A program made the translations under genes and the position numbers. The notes under the pieces are model-generated. The model saw only the letters and a list, made by a program, of their open reading frames with translations. It had not been told where the DNA came from and made no database searches. From Hymenobacter canadensis (GTDB lineage: Bacteria > Bacteroidota > Bacteroidia > Cytophagales > Hymenobacteraceae): a DNA stretch of 64,000 nt. Position 1 is the stretch's first letter; each line of letters begins with the position of its first letter. Of this stretch, positions 41,339-49,738 are shown one piece after another. Location of the stretch: NCBI RefSeq assembly GCF_027359925.1, contig NZ_CP114767.1, positions 124,001 through 188,000 on the forward strand, in the 5' to 3' direction.

Positions 41339-41517
41339 AGAGAAAGAGTAAGTGGGAAAACAACAGGTGTGCAGCCCGAAGGCCAGCCAGCATGCAGCCA
41401 TGCCGGGTAGTGCAGATTGTAGCGCGGGAGGGTATTATGACGGTATTGTAATCAGACGACGTAGCGAAACAAGTCTGCCTGATCTTCTTAAAACACAAGA
41501 AAAAGCGTAAGAATTAG

Positions 41518-41548
41518 CAAATGTACATATTTCAAGGATATGTACAAA
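41518..41548 (-). promoter_or_regulatory. consensus promoter (TTTG, 19 nt, TACATTTG) with palindromic operator
   Basis: On the minus strand TTTG (41545-41548) and TACATTTG (41518-41525) are separated by exactly 19 nt. The spacer and edges form a perfect 9-bp inverted repeat, TGTACATAT (41522-41530) and ATATGTACA (41538-41546), with a 7-nt centre, as expected for a dimeric repressor. The 305-nt gap 41339-41643 is AT-richer than its surroundings and has no other feature I can support. Confidence 0.7.
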
Positions 41549-41643
41549 CTGCTGAAAATAGTCTGATAACTGAACGGCATTGTGCTGCCCCGTTGCTGCC
41601 CGAAAAGGCTGTGGCAGCAAATCAGGCAATAAGGCTGGCTGGC

Positions 41644-42468
41644 TTATTTCAGGCTTGATACCTGCAGCGCATAACCCACACGGAGCAGGCCGCGGCCGCG
41701 GCCGGTTACATTTTGCCCGAACATCACCTTGCTGCCTTGGGTGCGGTAGGTGGCCAGCGTGCGCAGCGGCTCACCTGCGGCATTTTTCTCGGCCGACTGC
41801 TGGTCGATGGTGGTGAGCACGCACCGGCCGCAGGCGCGCACGGCCCGAAATGGTACGTCGCCGACCTGGAATTCGGCCCAGGTATCTTCCTCGAACGGGG
41901 CACCGCCGCTGAACACGAGGTTGGGCCGGAACCGGTCCATGGGCACGGGCTCGGCGAGGCGGCCGTTGAGCTCGTCGAGGGCGCTCTGGCCGATGAGCAG
42001 AAAGGGGTAGCCGTCGGCGAAGCTCACCAGCTGACCTTCGGGGTTATGTTCGGGCTCCACGTCGCGGCGCACCATATCCGACATGTACACCAGCTTGCAG
42101 GGGCGGCCCAGCGCCTCGCTCACCCATTCGTCGGCGGCGCGGGTGCCGCGCCAGGCAAACACCATATCGTCCCAGATGGTCACGAACAGCGTGCGCTCGG
42201 GCGTGGCCTCGAAGGGCACGTACAGCGGCAGTAAATCGGGCCGTTGGGCGTGCGTGAGCAAGAAGCCGTTGTAGGCCGGCGCCACCCGCAGCAGGGCCAT
42301 ATCGGGCGTCTGGCGCTGGGTCATGAACTGGTTCTGGGCATCAACCAGCAGCCAGCGCCGGTCGTGGCGCAGGCCGCGGGGCGTCACTTCGGCCTGGGTG
42401 ACCCGAATGCCGCCCAGCGACTTGACGGGGTAGATATAAAGGTCTTGCAGGAGGAGCGGTGCGGCCAT
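41644..42468 (-). CDS. MOSC domain protein with N-terminal MOSC_N beta-barrel
   Basis: The 274-residue product has a MOSC_N domain (LQDLYIYPVKSLGGIRVTQAEVTPRGLRHDRRWLLVDAQNQFMTQRQTP) and a MOSC domain with PNLVFSGGAPFEEDTWAEFQVGDVPFRAVRACGRCVLTTIDQ. The conserved Cys of RACGRCVLT is the expected sulfur or Moco ligand. Similar proteins (YcbX, mARC) use molybdenum cofactor to reduce N-hydroxylated compounds with a ferredoxin partner. The ATG at 42468 lies 4 nt after a perfect promoter box, so the earlier ATG at 42516 would be upstream of transcription. The C-terminal FGQNVTGRGRGLLRVGY is usual for the family. Confidence 0.9.
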   Translation of the reverse strand: MAAPLLLQDLYIYPVKSLGGIRVTQAEVTPRGLRHDRRWLLVDAQNQFMTQRQTPDMALLRVAPAYNGFLLTHAQRPDLLPLYVPFEATPERTLFVTIWDDMVFAWRGTRAADEWVSEALGRPCKLVYMSDMVRRDVEPEHNPEGQLVSFADGYPFLLIGQSALDELNGRLAEPVPMDRFRPNLVFSGGAPFEEDTWAEFQVGDVPFRAVRACGRCVLTTIDQQSAEKNAAGEPLRTLATYRTQGSKVMFGQNVTGRGRGLLRVGYALQVSSLK

Positions 42469-42472
42469 GCGG

Positions 42473-42480
42473 CAAAGGTA
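42473..42480 (-). promoter_or_regulatory. -7 box TACCTTTG directly before the MOSC start (leaderless)
   Basis: Exact consensus; only four bases (42469-42472) separate it from the ATG at 42468, so the transcript should start at or next to the start codon. Confidence 0.65.
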
Positions 42481-42542
42481 GGCGTGAAACGCTGAGGTAA
42501 AAGTCCGTTTTGCCAAACGTAGCAGCTCAACATAACGGCTTT

Positions 42543-42586
42543 ACCACGCTGGCGAGATGCTTCGGCTGCGCCTCTGCATGACGTTC
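42543..42586 (+). repeat. single arm of the AACGTCATGCAGAGGCGCAG palindrome family
   Basis: Matches the right arm of the elements at 29509-29613 and 58427-58524, starting ACCACGCTGGCGAGATGC and ending TGACGTTC. No matching left arm is found between 42469 and 42542, so this is a solitary half element. Confidence 0.75.
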
Positions 42587-42596
42587 AGTACTGTTT

Positions 42597-43577
42597 CTAG
42601 TGCAAAGGCCGCTTCTTGATCATGCCGCCCTTGGTGTCTTTCACGCTGTGCATGACAATGAAGGCCTGCCGGTCAATCTGGTCGATTTCGCCCTTGAGGC
42701 GCGAGAGTTCCAAGCGGGTGACGACGGTAAACACGATTTCGACGGGGTTAGGCTGGTCGCCGTGGGTGCCGTAGCCGCGCTTGCCCATGTACACGGTGGC
42801 GCCGCGGCCCAGTTTCTCGGTAATCATGCGCCGGATGGCATCGGAGCGGCCCGAAATGATGGTGACGCCGGTGTATTCCTCGATGCCGTCAATCAGGAAG
42901 TCAATGGTTTTGGCGGCCGAAAGATAGGCCAGAATGGAATACAACGCCGTTTCGATGGATAGCACATAGGCCGCCACGGCGAAGATGCCAATGTTGAAAA
43001 GCAGGATAATGTCGCCGACGGTGAGGCTGGTTTTCTTGCTCAGGAACACGGCCAGGATTTCGGTGCCGTCGAGCACGCCGCCGCCGCGCATAGCCAGCCC
43101 GATGCCCGCCCCGAGGAAGAAGCCTCCAAACACGGAAATCAGCAGCTTATCCTGCGTCAGGGTGGGAAACGATACTACCAGCAGCACTGCGGCCAGGGCC
43201 AGGATGGCGCACAGCGACTTGAAGGCCAATGTGCGGTCCATCTGGAAGTAGGCCATAATGATGAACGGCGCGTTGATGACGATAATCAGCAACGACAAAG
43301 GCAGGCCAGTGAGCTGGCGCACCAGCAGCGAAATGCCCGTCACGCCGCCGTCGATGAAGTCGTTGGGCAGCAGAAAGGCCTTAAGGCCGAATGCGGCCGA
43401 CAGCACCCCCAGCGCCAGATACATGGCGCTGAACAGGTGGTGCCGGAACCAGCGGCGGGCGGCGGCGGCCGTGCGGCGCGGCCGGCGTTTCAGGGGGCGT
43501 TTCGGTTTGCCCAGCGGGGTGTCGGGGGTGGTCTTATTGCGCAGTTTATCCAAGAAAATAAGTTGAGGTATGAGCAT
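42597..43577 (-). CDS. YitT family membrane protein with DUF2179 domain
   Basis: The 326-residue product has a long basic cytosolic N-terminus (about 1-45, Lys/Arg-rich) and five membrane helices with LPNDFIDGGVTGISLLVRQLTGLPLSLLIIVINAPFIIMAYFQM and FGGFFLGAGIGLAMRGGGVLDGTEILAVFLSKKTSLTVGDIILLFNI. A C-terminal cytosolic DUF2179 domain follows (GVTIISGRSDAIRRMITEKLGRGATVYMGKRGYG, VEIVFTVVTRLELSRLKGEIDQIDRQAFI). YitT proteins are widespread and uncharacterised; a transporter or regulator role is supposed. The first ~45 residues may be overcalled, since the next ATG in frame, in HHLFSAMYLALG, follows at about residue 52. Confidence 0.92.
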   Translation of the reverse strand: MLIPQLIFLDKLRNKTTPDTPLGKPKRPLKRRPRRTAAAARRWFRHHLFSAMYLALGVLSAAFGLKAFLLPNDFIDGGVTGISLLVRQLTGLPLSLLIIVINAPFIIMAYFQMDRTLAFKSLCAILALAAVLLVVSFPTLTQDKLLISVFGGFFLGAGIGLAMRGGGVLDGTEILAVFLSKKTSLTVGDIILLFNIGIFAVAAYVLSIETALYSILAYLSAAKTIDFLIDGIEEYTGVTIISGRSDAIRRMITEKLGRGATVYMGKRGYGTHGDQPNPVEIVFTVVTRLELSRLKGEIDQIDRQAFIVMHSVKDTKGGMIKKRPLH

Positions 43578-43729
43578 ACAAATCAGGGTGAAGCGTCCTT
43601 TATCATACGCCCCTGGTGCCTAAACGTTGAAAAATCAGGCAAGTGCGCCGGCTTTGGCCCGGATTTTGGGAACGGCCGCCACCAGTGCTGCCGGAGGTAG
43701 CGACCCGCTATATCATTCCATAAATCACT

Positions 43730-44086
43730 ATGAAACAGTACAACTTTCTGCAGGGCCGCCTGGGCCGCTCCGACTATATGCTGCGGCTGCTGCTGGCCCT
43801 GGTGCCGTTGTTGCCGGCCAGCTTCCTGCCGGCGCCGCAGGTCTGGTATCAGGTGCTGCTGGCCGGGCTGGTGCTGGCCGTCAGCACGGCCCTGGCGGCG
43901 CTGTTTTCGGTGCGCCGCCTCCACGATCTGTATCTGAGCGGCTGGTACGCGCTGGCCCTGCTGGTGCCCGTCGTGAACGTGCCGGCCTGCGTGCTGCTGG
44001 CGGTGCTGCCTGGCACGGCCGGCCTCAACCCGTGGGGGCTGCCCACCGGGGCGCGGCTGCAGCCTGAGCCGGTGCCGGCAGAATAG
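43730..44086 (+). CDS. DUF805 family membrane protein
   Basis: The 118-residue product has about four hydrophobic helices, a start with FLQGRLGRSDY (the family's F.GR..R..Y motif) and RRLHDLYLSGWYALALLVPVVN (the RRLHD..LSGW motif). DUF805 proteins are small inner-membrane proteins of unknown function. The 152-nt gap to the divergent YitT gene carries no strong promoter match. A 23-bp inverted repeat follows the stop. Confidence 0.88.
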   Translation: MKQYNFLQGRLGRSDYMLRLLLALVPLLPASFLPAPQVWYQVLLAGLVLAVSTALAALFSVRRLHDLYLSGWYALALLVPVVNVPACVLLAVLPGTAGLNPWGLPTGARLQPEPVPAE

Positions 44087-44139
44087 CCGCGCAGCAGCGG
44101 CTTCAGACAGGAAACCGGAGCCGCTACGGCAAGAGCACC

Positions 44140-44206
44140 AAAGCCGCGTAGCGGCGACAGATTCAGTGGAAACATTCTTCCCGATCTGTCGCCGCTACGC
44201 GGCTTT
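44140..44206. repeat. inverted repeat, family AAAGCCGCGTAGCGGCGACA
   Basis: Perfect 23-bp arms (44140-44162, 44184-44206) with a 21-nt loop, between the convergent DUF805 and subtilase genes. Confidence 0.8.
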
Positions 44207-44224
44207 ACTACTACTGCGGGCTTG

Positions 44225-45865
44225 CTACTTCGCCGTTTCGGCGTCGGCGAGCTGCACGGCGCGGTAGAGATTCACGAGGCCGCCGGTGCTCGACAGCTCG
44301 GCGAAATCCACCGTTTTGCGGGTGCCGGGCTTGAGCACCTTGGTGTGGTACACCACCGCCGACTGCAGGATGATGCGCTTCAGGTCGGTGGCGGTAAGGG
44401 TAGGGAAATACGATTTCAGCACGGCCGCTATGCCCGATACCACCGGCGAGGCCATGCTGGTGCCGCTCTTGTTGCCGTACTGCTGGCCGGGCAGCGTGGA
44501 GTAGATCTGGTTGCCGGGCGCGAATACGTCCACGTTTTTACGGCCGTAGTTGGAGAAGTCCGCTACCAGGTTCTGGTCGTTGGTGCGGGCGCTGGCACCC
44601 ACCGTAATCATGTTCGGCACGGCCTTCCCATCCAGGTACACCGGCGACGGAAACTCCACGTTCACGTCGATGTCGTCGTTTTCGTTGCCGGCCGAATGCA
44701 CCAGCAGCACGCCTTTGGTGGCGGCGTAGCGCATGGCCGCATCCACGGCCTCACGCTGCGGCGAGTAGTACTTGCCGAAGCTCATGTTGATGATGCTGGC
44801 CCCGTTATCCACGGCGTAGCGGATGGCGTTGGCAATGTCCTTGTCCCGCTCGTCGCCGTTGGGCACTGCCCGCACGGCCATCAGGCGCACGTTGTCGGCA
44901 ATGCCGAGGATGCCGAGCAGGTTGGTGCGGTCGGCGCCGATGATGCCGGCCACGTGGGTGCCGTGCATGGGGTCGGGGCCGTGGTTGTCGCGGTTGCCGT
45001 AGCGGCGGTCCTGGGTGTTGGTGGGGTCGTCGCCGATGATGGTGGCGCGCGGGTTGAAGGCCGGGTTGAGGCCGAACTCCAGCTGGCTGCGGCTGTCGTC
45101 GAGGCCCTCCTTCATATCCGCCAGCACCGACTCCAGATCGGCGTAGCCGGCAGCGCGCAGGTTGGCGTAGAGGCTGAGGGCGGCGCGGTAGAGGTTGGGG
45201 TCGGTGGGGGTGGCGGCACGCAGGCTAGCCGTATCGAGGCGGGCCAGGCCGAGGGCCTCACGGAGGTTGTCGGCGCCCTTTTTATTGACCGTATAGGCTT
45301 GGTCGAGCGAAGTGACCCGCTCCTTGTTCTCGGCAATCTTGTCGGCCTGGGTTTTCTTTACTTTCTGATACAGATCATACTCGGCGCGCTTGGCGGCAGG
45401 CACGGCGGTACGGGCTTTGCCCTCGTAGAGCGGCCGGAGCCGGGCCACGAGGCGGGTATCCTCATAGGTTTCCACGTCCACGTTGCGGCCGTCGGCGCCG
45501 CCCAGGAAGTTCCAGCCGTGCACGTCGTCGACGTAGCCGTTCTGGTCGTCGTCGAGGCCGTTGCCGGCAATTTCGCGCGGATTGGTCCAGAGCAGGCGCC
45601 GCAGGTCGGCGTGGGCCGTGTCGATGCCGGCATCAATGATGGCCACCACCACCGGGGCCGAGGGCCGGTTTTTGAGCAGCTCGTCGTAGGTTTTGCGCAC
45701 GCTCACGCCCATCACGCCGTCGGCGGCCGGGTCGAGCAGGTACCACTGTTGCGGCGGCACGGCAGGCTGTGGGGCGGTAGAAACGGCATTCTGGGCCGTG
45801 CCCAGCAGGGGCAGCAGCAGGGCCAAGCCCAGCAGGCGCAGGCGGGAAGGAACGGAAAACGTCAT
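44225..45865 (-). CDS. S8 family serine peptidase (subtilisin-like), secreted
   Basis: The 546-residue product has a signal peptide (LRLLGLALLLPLLGTAQ) and no separate propeptide domain. The catalytic triad is D78 (VVVAIIDAGID), H301 (HGTHVAG) and S470 (GTSMASP), with oxyanion Asn394 (SAGNEN). The Asp and His are about 220 residues apart, against 32 in subtilisin. The insert holds a Ca-binding-like loop (GNGLDDDQNGYVDDVHGWNF) and a charged helical hairpin (about 150-215), as seen in other Bacteroidota subtilases. It lacks a C-terminal secretion (Por) domain, so it probably stays periplasmic or uses another route. Confidence 0.92.
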   Translation of the reverse strand: MTFSVPSRLRLLGLALLLPLLGTAQNAVSTAPQPAVPPQQWYLLDPAADGVMGVSVRKTYDELLKNRPSAPVVVAIIDAGIDTAHADLRRLLWTNPREIAGNGLDDDQNGYVDDVHGWNFLGGADGRNVDVETYEDTRLVARLRPLYEGKARTAVPAAKRAEYDLYQKVKKTQADKIAENKERVTSLDQAYTVNKKGADNLREALGLARLDTASLRAATPTDPNLYRAALSLYANLRAAGYADLESVLADMKEGLDDSRSQLEFGLNPAFNPRATIIGDDPTNTQDRRYGNRDNHGPDPMHGTHVAGIIGADRTNLLGILGIADNVRLMAVRAVPNGDERDKDIANAIRYAVDNGASIINMSFGKYYSPQREAVDAAMRYAATKGVLLVHSAGNENDDIDVNVEFPSPVYLDGKAVPNMITVGASARTNDQNLVADFSNYGRKNVDVFAPGNQIYSTLPGQQYGNKSGTSMASPVVSGIAAVLKSYFPTLTATDLKRIILQSAVVYHTKVLKPGTRKTVDFAELSSTGGLVNLYRAVQLADAETAK

Positions 45866-46173
45866 CAGCAGATAGCGAGCGGATACTAAAAGAGGCCTAT
45901 ACGCAGGCAGGGTCTTCACGATCATCACCTGCCAACTTCAACACCACAGACACAGTTCCGCCCCGTCCGGACGCACGAGGAAGTGGGGGCCGGTGTGGTA
46001 CTACGGCTTTTTCCAGTCGTAATACCACTACCGTTGAACGACAACCAGCCGCGCCGTCCAACGATAGTGATACCACGAGGCCCTTCGGGCAACTCGTGGC
46101 ACCACTCGTTCCGCCTCCCCGGACAGGGTCGGCCGGGGCGGCTTATCTTCACGCCTTCAAGCTGCCCAAACGT
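45866..46173. other. 308-nt palindrome-rich intergenic region between divergent genes
   Basis: No gene is supported here. It contains local stems: GTGGTACTACG (45995-46005) with CGTAATACCAC (46018-46028, one mismatch) and CCACGAG (46073-46079) with CTCGTGG (46093-46099). A TATCTTCA sequence at 46145 on the plus strand is a poor -7 box for the PIG-L gene. Confidence 0.5.
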
Positions 46174-48768
46174 ATGCGTACTCGTCTCCTGCACGTCGCC
46201 CTGTTGGCGGCACTCTTCATTACTAATTCCTCATTACTAGTTGGCGAAGCCGCCGCCCAGGCCCCCAAAACCTGGTCGTCCAGTGAAATTCTGCTGGGGC
46301 TGAAGAAGCTGAACGTGCTGGGCTCGGCCCTGTACGTGGCCGCCCACCCCGACGACGAAAACACCCGCCTGATTGCCTACCTCGCCAACGGCCGCCTCGT
46401 GGAAACCGGCTACTTGAGCTGCACCCGCGGCGACGGCGGCCAGAACCTCATCGGCCCCGAACTGCGCGAGGGGCTGGGCGTTATCCGGACGCAGGAGCTG
46501 CTGGCGGCCCGCCGCATCGATGGGGGCCGGCAGTTCTTCACCCGCGCCAACGACTTCGGCTTCTCGAAAACGCCCGAGGAAACCTTCACCATCTGGGACA
46601 AGGAGCAGGTGCTCTCCGATATGGTCTGGGTGATCCGGCAGCGCCGCCCAGACGTCATGATTACCCGCTTCCCGCCCGACGGCCGCGCCGGCCACGGCCA
46701 CCACACGGCCAGCGCCATGCTGGCCATTGAGGCCTTCTCGGCCGCCGCCGATCCCAAGCGCTTCCCCGAGCAGCTCCAATACGTGCAGCCCTGGCAGGCC
46801 AAGCGGCTGCTCTGGAACACCGGCAGCTTCTTCGTGAAGGCCGGTGACGATATGAGTGGCTACCTGAAGCTGGACGCCGGCGGCTTCAACCCGCTACTGG
46901 GGCAGAGCTACGGCGAAATTGCCGCCCGCAGCCGCTCCCAGCACCGCAGCCAGGGCTTCGGCAGCAGTGCTCAGCGCGGCGAGGCCCTGGAGTATTTCCA
47001 GCCCCTGAAAGGCGACAAAGCCACCACCGACCTGTTCGAGGGCGTGGATATGACCTGGAACCGGGTGCCCGGCGGCGCGGCCGTAGGGAAGATGATTGAC
47101 GAGGTGATTCGGAAGTACGACCCGGCCAATCCGAGTGCGAGTGTGGCCGCCTTGGCTGATTTGCACCAGCCTATCTACAAGCTAGCGGGCTTCGGCGAAA
47201 AAAAACGAAGTTATGATCCTCTAGTAGGAGCTAAGCTGGGAGCTGTAGATGAGCTGATTCGGGCTTGTCTGGGCCTGCATATAGAGGCCACGGCAGCAGA
47301 GCCGTCGGTAGTGCCTGGCCAGCCGCTGCTCCTGACGATAGGCGCACTAAACCGTTCTGTCGTGCCCGTACAGTTGCTGAATGTACAGTTAGGGGAGTAT
47401 ATGCATGGTGGTAATGACTCCACGGTGAAGAAGATGCTTACCAATGAGGGCATCTCGATCCGAATGCGTTATACCGTACCGATGGCCGAGGCAGAGCCGT
47501 TGCTACATAAGGTGCAGGTTAAAAAGTTTTCTGCTGCTATGCCTAGCGTATTGAATACCTCGCAACCATATTGGTTAGTGCAGCCGGGAACTACTGGAAT
47601 GTACCAGGTGAGTGAACAACAGCAACGCGGCAAGCCAGAAAATGAGAGTATGGTAACGGTTCAAATGGCATTTATGATCAACGGGAAGGGAATTCCGCTC
47701 ACCGTCCCCGTCCAATACAAAAGCACCGACCCGGTGGAAGGGGAGAAGTACCGCCCGCTGACGGTAGTGCCGCCAGTGATGGTGAACGTGGGCGGCCACG
47801 CCTACGTGTTTGCCGATAACCAGCCCAAAACGGTACCCGTGACGCTGCGCGCCGGCAAAGCGGGCGTGAAGGGCACCTTGGCCCTGAGCCTGCCCAAAGG
47901 CTGGACGGCCGAGCCCGCCAGCATTTCCTTCGAGCTGGCCGCCAAAGACGCCGAGCAGACCGTGCAGTTCCGGGTGCAGCCCGGTGCAGGCGCCGCGGAG
48001 GGCAAATCGGAGCTGCGGGCCGTGGCTACCGTGGACGGCCAGGCATACGCGCGCGGCTACCAGACCATTGCCTACACCCACATCCCCACCCAAACGCTGT
48101 TTCCGGAAGCCGTGGCCCCGCTGGTGAAGCTGGACCTCAAGCGCAAAGGCCAGGAAATCGGCTACCTGATGGGGGCCGGCGACGAGGTGCCCGACGCCCT
48201 GCGCCAGATCGGCTACACCGTGACCCTGCTCAAGCCCGAAGACCTCACCGAGCCGAACCTGCGCCGCTTCGATGCCGTGGTGCTGGGCGTGCGCGCCTAC
48301 AACACCCTCGACCGCCTCAAAACCCTGCAGCCCACGCTGCTCAAGTACGTGGAAAACGGTGGCAATCTGGTGGTGCAGTACGTGGTGAGCCGCGGCACCG
48401 TGCTGCCGCAAATTGGCCCCTATCCGCTCACCCTCAGCACCGACCGGGTGACGGTGGAAAACGCCCCCGTCACCTTCCTCAACCCCACCCAGCCGTTGCT
48501 CAACACGCCCAATAAAATCACGAGCAAGGATTTCGAGGGCTGGGTGCAGGAGCAGGGCCTCTACTACCCCAGCCAGTGGGACCCTAAGTACCAGACCGTG
48601 CTCAGCAGCAACGACCCCGGCGAACCGGCCAAGCAAAGCGCCATCCTGGTAGCCGACTACGGCAAAGGCCACTACATCTACACCGGCCTCTCGCTGTTCC
48701 GGGAGCTGCCCGCCGGCGTGCCAGGCGCCTACCGGATATTAACCAATATGGTGTCGTTGGGCAGGTAG
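46174..48768 (+). CDS. PIG-L (LmbE) family deacetylase, large secreted form
   Basis: The 864-residue product has a signal peptide (LLHVALLAALFITNSSLLVGEAAAQ), then the PIG-L domain: YVAAHPDDENTRL (zinc ligands H58, D61), RGDGGQNLIGPELREGLGVIRTQELLAARRIDGG, and RFPPDGRAGHGHHTASAM with the third zinc His. A middle beta-rich region (about 370-650) and a C-terminal glutamine-amidotransferase-like fold (FDAVVLGVRAYNTLDRLKTLQPTLLKYVENGGNLVVQYV) complete it. It probably removes acetyl groups from glycans. Bases about 47190-47710 (residues about 340-512) use AT-ending codons unlike the rest, as if replaced by recombination. The start is fixed by the signal peptide. Confidence 0.88.
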   Translation: MRTRLLHVALLAALFITNSSLLVGEAAAQAPKTWSSSEILLGLKKLNVLGSALYVAAHPDDENTRLIAYLANGRLVETGYLSCTRGDGGQNLIGPELREGLGVIRTQELLAARRIDGGRQFFTRANDFGFSKTPEETFTIWDKEQVLSDMVWVIRQRRPDVMITRFPPDGRAGHGHHTASAMLAIEAFSAAADPKRFPEQLQYVQPWQAKRLLWNTGSFFVKAGDDMSGYLKLDAGGFNPLLGQSYGEIAARSRSQHRSQGFGSSAQRGEALEYFQPLKGDKATTDLFEGVDMTWNRVPGGAAVGKMIDEVIRKYDPANPSASVAALADLHQPIYKLAGFGEKKRSYDPLVGAKLGAVDELIRACLGLHIEATAAEPSVVPGQPLLLTIGALNRSVVPVQLLNVQLGEYMHGGNDSTVKKMLTNEGISIRMRYTVPMAEAEPLLHKVQVKKFSAAMPSVLNTSQPYWLVQPGTTGMYQVSEQQQRGKPENESMVTVQMAFMINGKGIPLTVPVQYKSTDPVEGEKYRPLTVVPPVMVNVGGHAYVFADNQPKTVPVTLRAGKAGVKGTLALSLPKGWTAEPASISFELAAKDAEQTVQFRVQPGAGAAEGKSELRAVATVDGQAYARGYQTIAYTHIPTQTLFPEAVAPLVKLDLKRKGQEIGYLMGAGDEVPDALRQIGYTVTLLKPEDLTEPNLRRFDAVVLGVRAYNTLDRLKTLQPTLLKYVENGGNLVVQYVVSRGTVLPQIGPYPLTLSTDRVTVENAPVTFLNPTQPLLNTPNKITSKDFEGWVQEQGLYYPSQWDPKYQTVLSSNDPGEPAKQSAILVADYGKGHYIYTGLSLFRELPAGVPGAYRILTNMVSLGR

Positions 48769-48777
48769 CTCGCAAAA

Positions 48778-48872
48778 GTGGCACGTACTTCAGTCCGTAG
48801 CCCCGGGCTGTGCGTGCTAAACTGGTTGCAGGTTTCCCGACCGTGGGGGCTACGGACTGAAGTCCGTGCCAC
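48778..48872. repeat. inverted repeat, family GTGGCACGTACTTCAGTCCG
   Basis: Arms 48778-48804 and 48846-48872 match at 26 of 27 positions. The element fills nearly the whole 117-nt gap between the PIG-L stop and the PAP2 start; both genes run in the same direction. Confidence 0.8.
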
Positions 48873-48885
48873 AGCTATACGTGCT

Positions 48886-49518
48886 ATGCTTTATTACTTA
48901 CGCCTACTGCCGGTTGCTGGGCTTTCTCTGCCGCTTGCTTTGCTGCTGATTAGCGTTGTTGATGCGCCGCTGGCCGAGCTGCTGCACCAATACGGCGCGC
49001 CATTGCGGCTGTTCTTTATTGGGGTGATGCAGGTGCATGACGCGGTGGCGGGTAAGCTTCTGACGCCGTGGTTGTGGTTGCTGCTCCTCCTGCTGTTCGT
49101 GGTGGCCCGGCTGCGGCGGTGGCCCCACTGCACCATTTGGCTGGTGGCGCTCCTGACGATAATAAGTAGCCAGGGCCTGCGCAACCTGCTGGCGGTGTAC
49201 TCCAATCGGCCCCGGCCGTGGCAGGTGTTCGAGCATATTGCCCCCGATGGTAGTTTCTGGCAGGCGGCCGGGCGGTTCGATGCGTTTCCTTCGGGGCACG
49301 CGGCCGGCGCGGCCGGGTTGCTGCTGCCCTGGGCGTTGCGGTTTCCCAGGGCGCGGCCGTGGCTGCTGGGCTGGCTGGGGCTGATCTGCCTGGGCCGGGT
49401 GGTGCTGGAATACCACTGGCTCAGCGACGTGGTGGCGGGCGCGGCGCTGGGGCTGCTGCTCACCTGCGGTTGGGAGCTGGCCACCGGCTGGCTGCGGCCC
49501 CGCCCGGTTGGCACGTAG
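48886..49518 (+). CDS. PAP2 family phosphatase
   Basis: The 210-residue membrane protein has about five helices and the three PAP2 motifs: SNRPRP (motif 1), FPSGHAAGAAG (motif 2) and GRVVLEYHWLSDVVAGAALG (motif 3, catalytic His and Asp). It should remove phosphate from lipid phosphates such as phosphatidic acid or undecaprenyl pyrophosphate on the outer side of the inner membrane. ATG at 48886 comes after the repeat; the open frame to 48778 would translate the repeat itself. Confidence 0.9.
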   Translation: MLYYLRLLPVAGLSLPLALLLISVVDAPLAELLHQYGAPLRLFFIGVMQVHDAVAGKLLTPWLWLLLLLLFVVARLRRWPHCTIWLVALLTIISSQGLRNLLAVYSNRPRPWQVFEHIAPDGSFWQAAGRFDAFPSGHAAGAAGLLLPWALRFPRARPWLLGWLGLICLGRVVLEYHWLSDVVAGAALGLLLTCGWELATGWLRPRPVGT

Positions 49519-49606
49519 CGGAAACTCTGCGTCACTCTGTGTCTGGGAGTCGAAAGCCGCGTTATTTTGGCGGGTGTTGCCATGCTTTACTTTACCTTCG
49601 TTTTCT

Positions 49607-49738
49607 ATGTCTGCTATCCCTGAATCTGAAAAGCCTCCGCTGCTGCCCTCGTGGCGGGCCTGGTACTGGCTGGTGCTGGGCGCGCTGGTGGCGGAAGTAG
49701 CCTTTTTCACCTACCTCACCCGCGCTTTCGCTGCATGA
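49607..49738 (+). CDS. 43-residue single-helix membrane peptide preceding the sodium symporter
   Basis: The product has a short soluble start (SAIPESEKPPLLPSWRAW), one membrane helix (YWLVLGALVAEVAFFTYL) and a 5-residue tail. Its TGA stop overlaps the symporter ATG (ATGA), the arrangement of translationally coupled subunits. A TTATTTTG box (one mismatch to TAnnTTTG) lies at 49562-49569. Small one-helix subunits are known next to solute:sodium symporters of other groups, so an accessory role is plausible. It is too short to assign by similarity. Confidence 0.65.
   Translation: MSAIPESEKPPLLPSWRAWYWLVLGALVAEVAFFTYLTRAFAA

Noticed and set aside
41283..41498. 71-codon frame after the palindromic promoter
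   Set aside because: Cys/Arg-rich with no hydrophobic pattern, and it overlaps the signal-peptide codons of the DUF547 gene; not supported.
44222..45889. 555-codon frame opposite the subtilase
   Set aside because: The minus strand carries an intact catalytic triad; this frame is its shadow.
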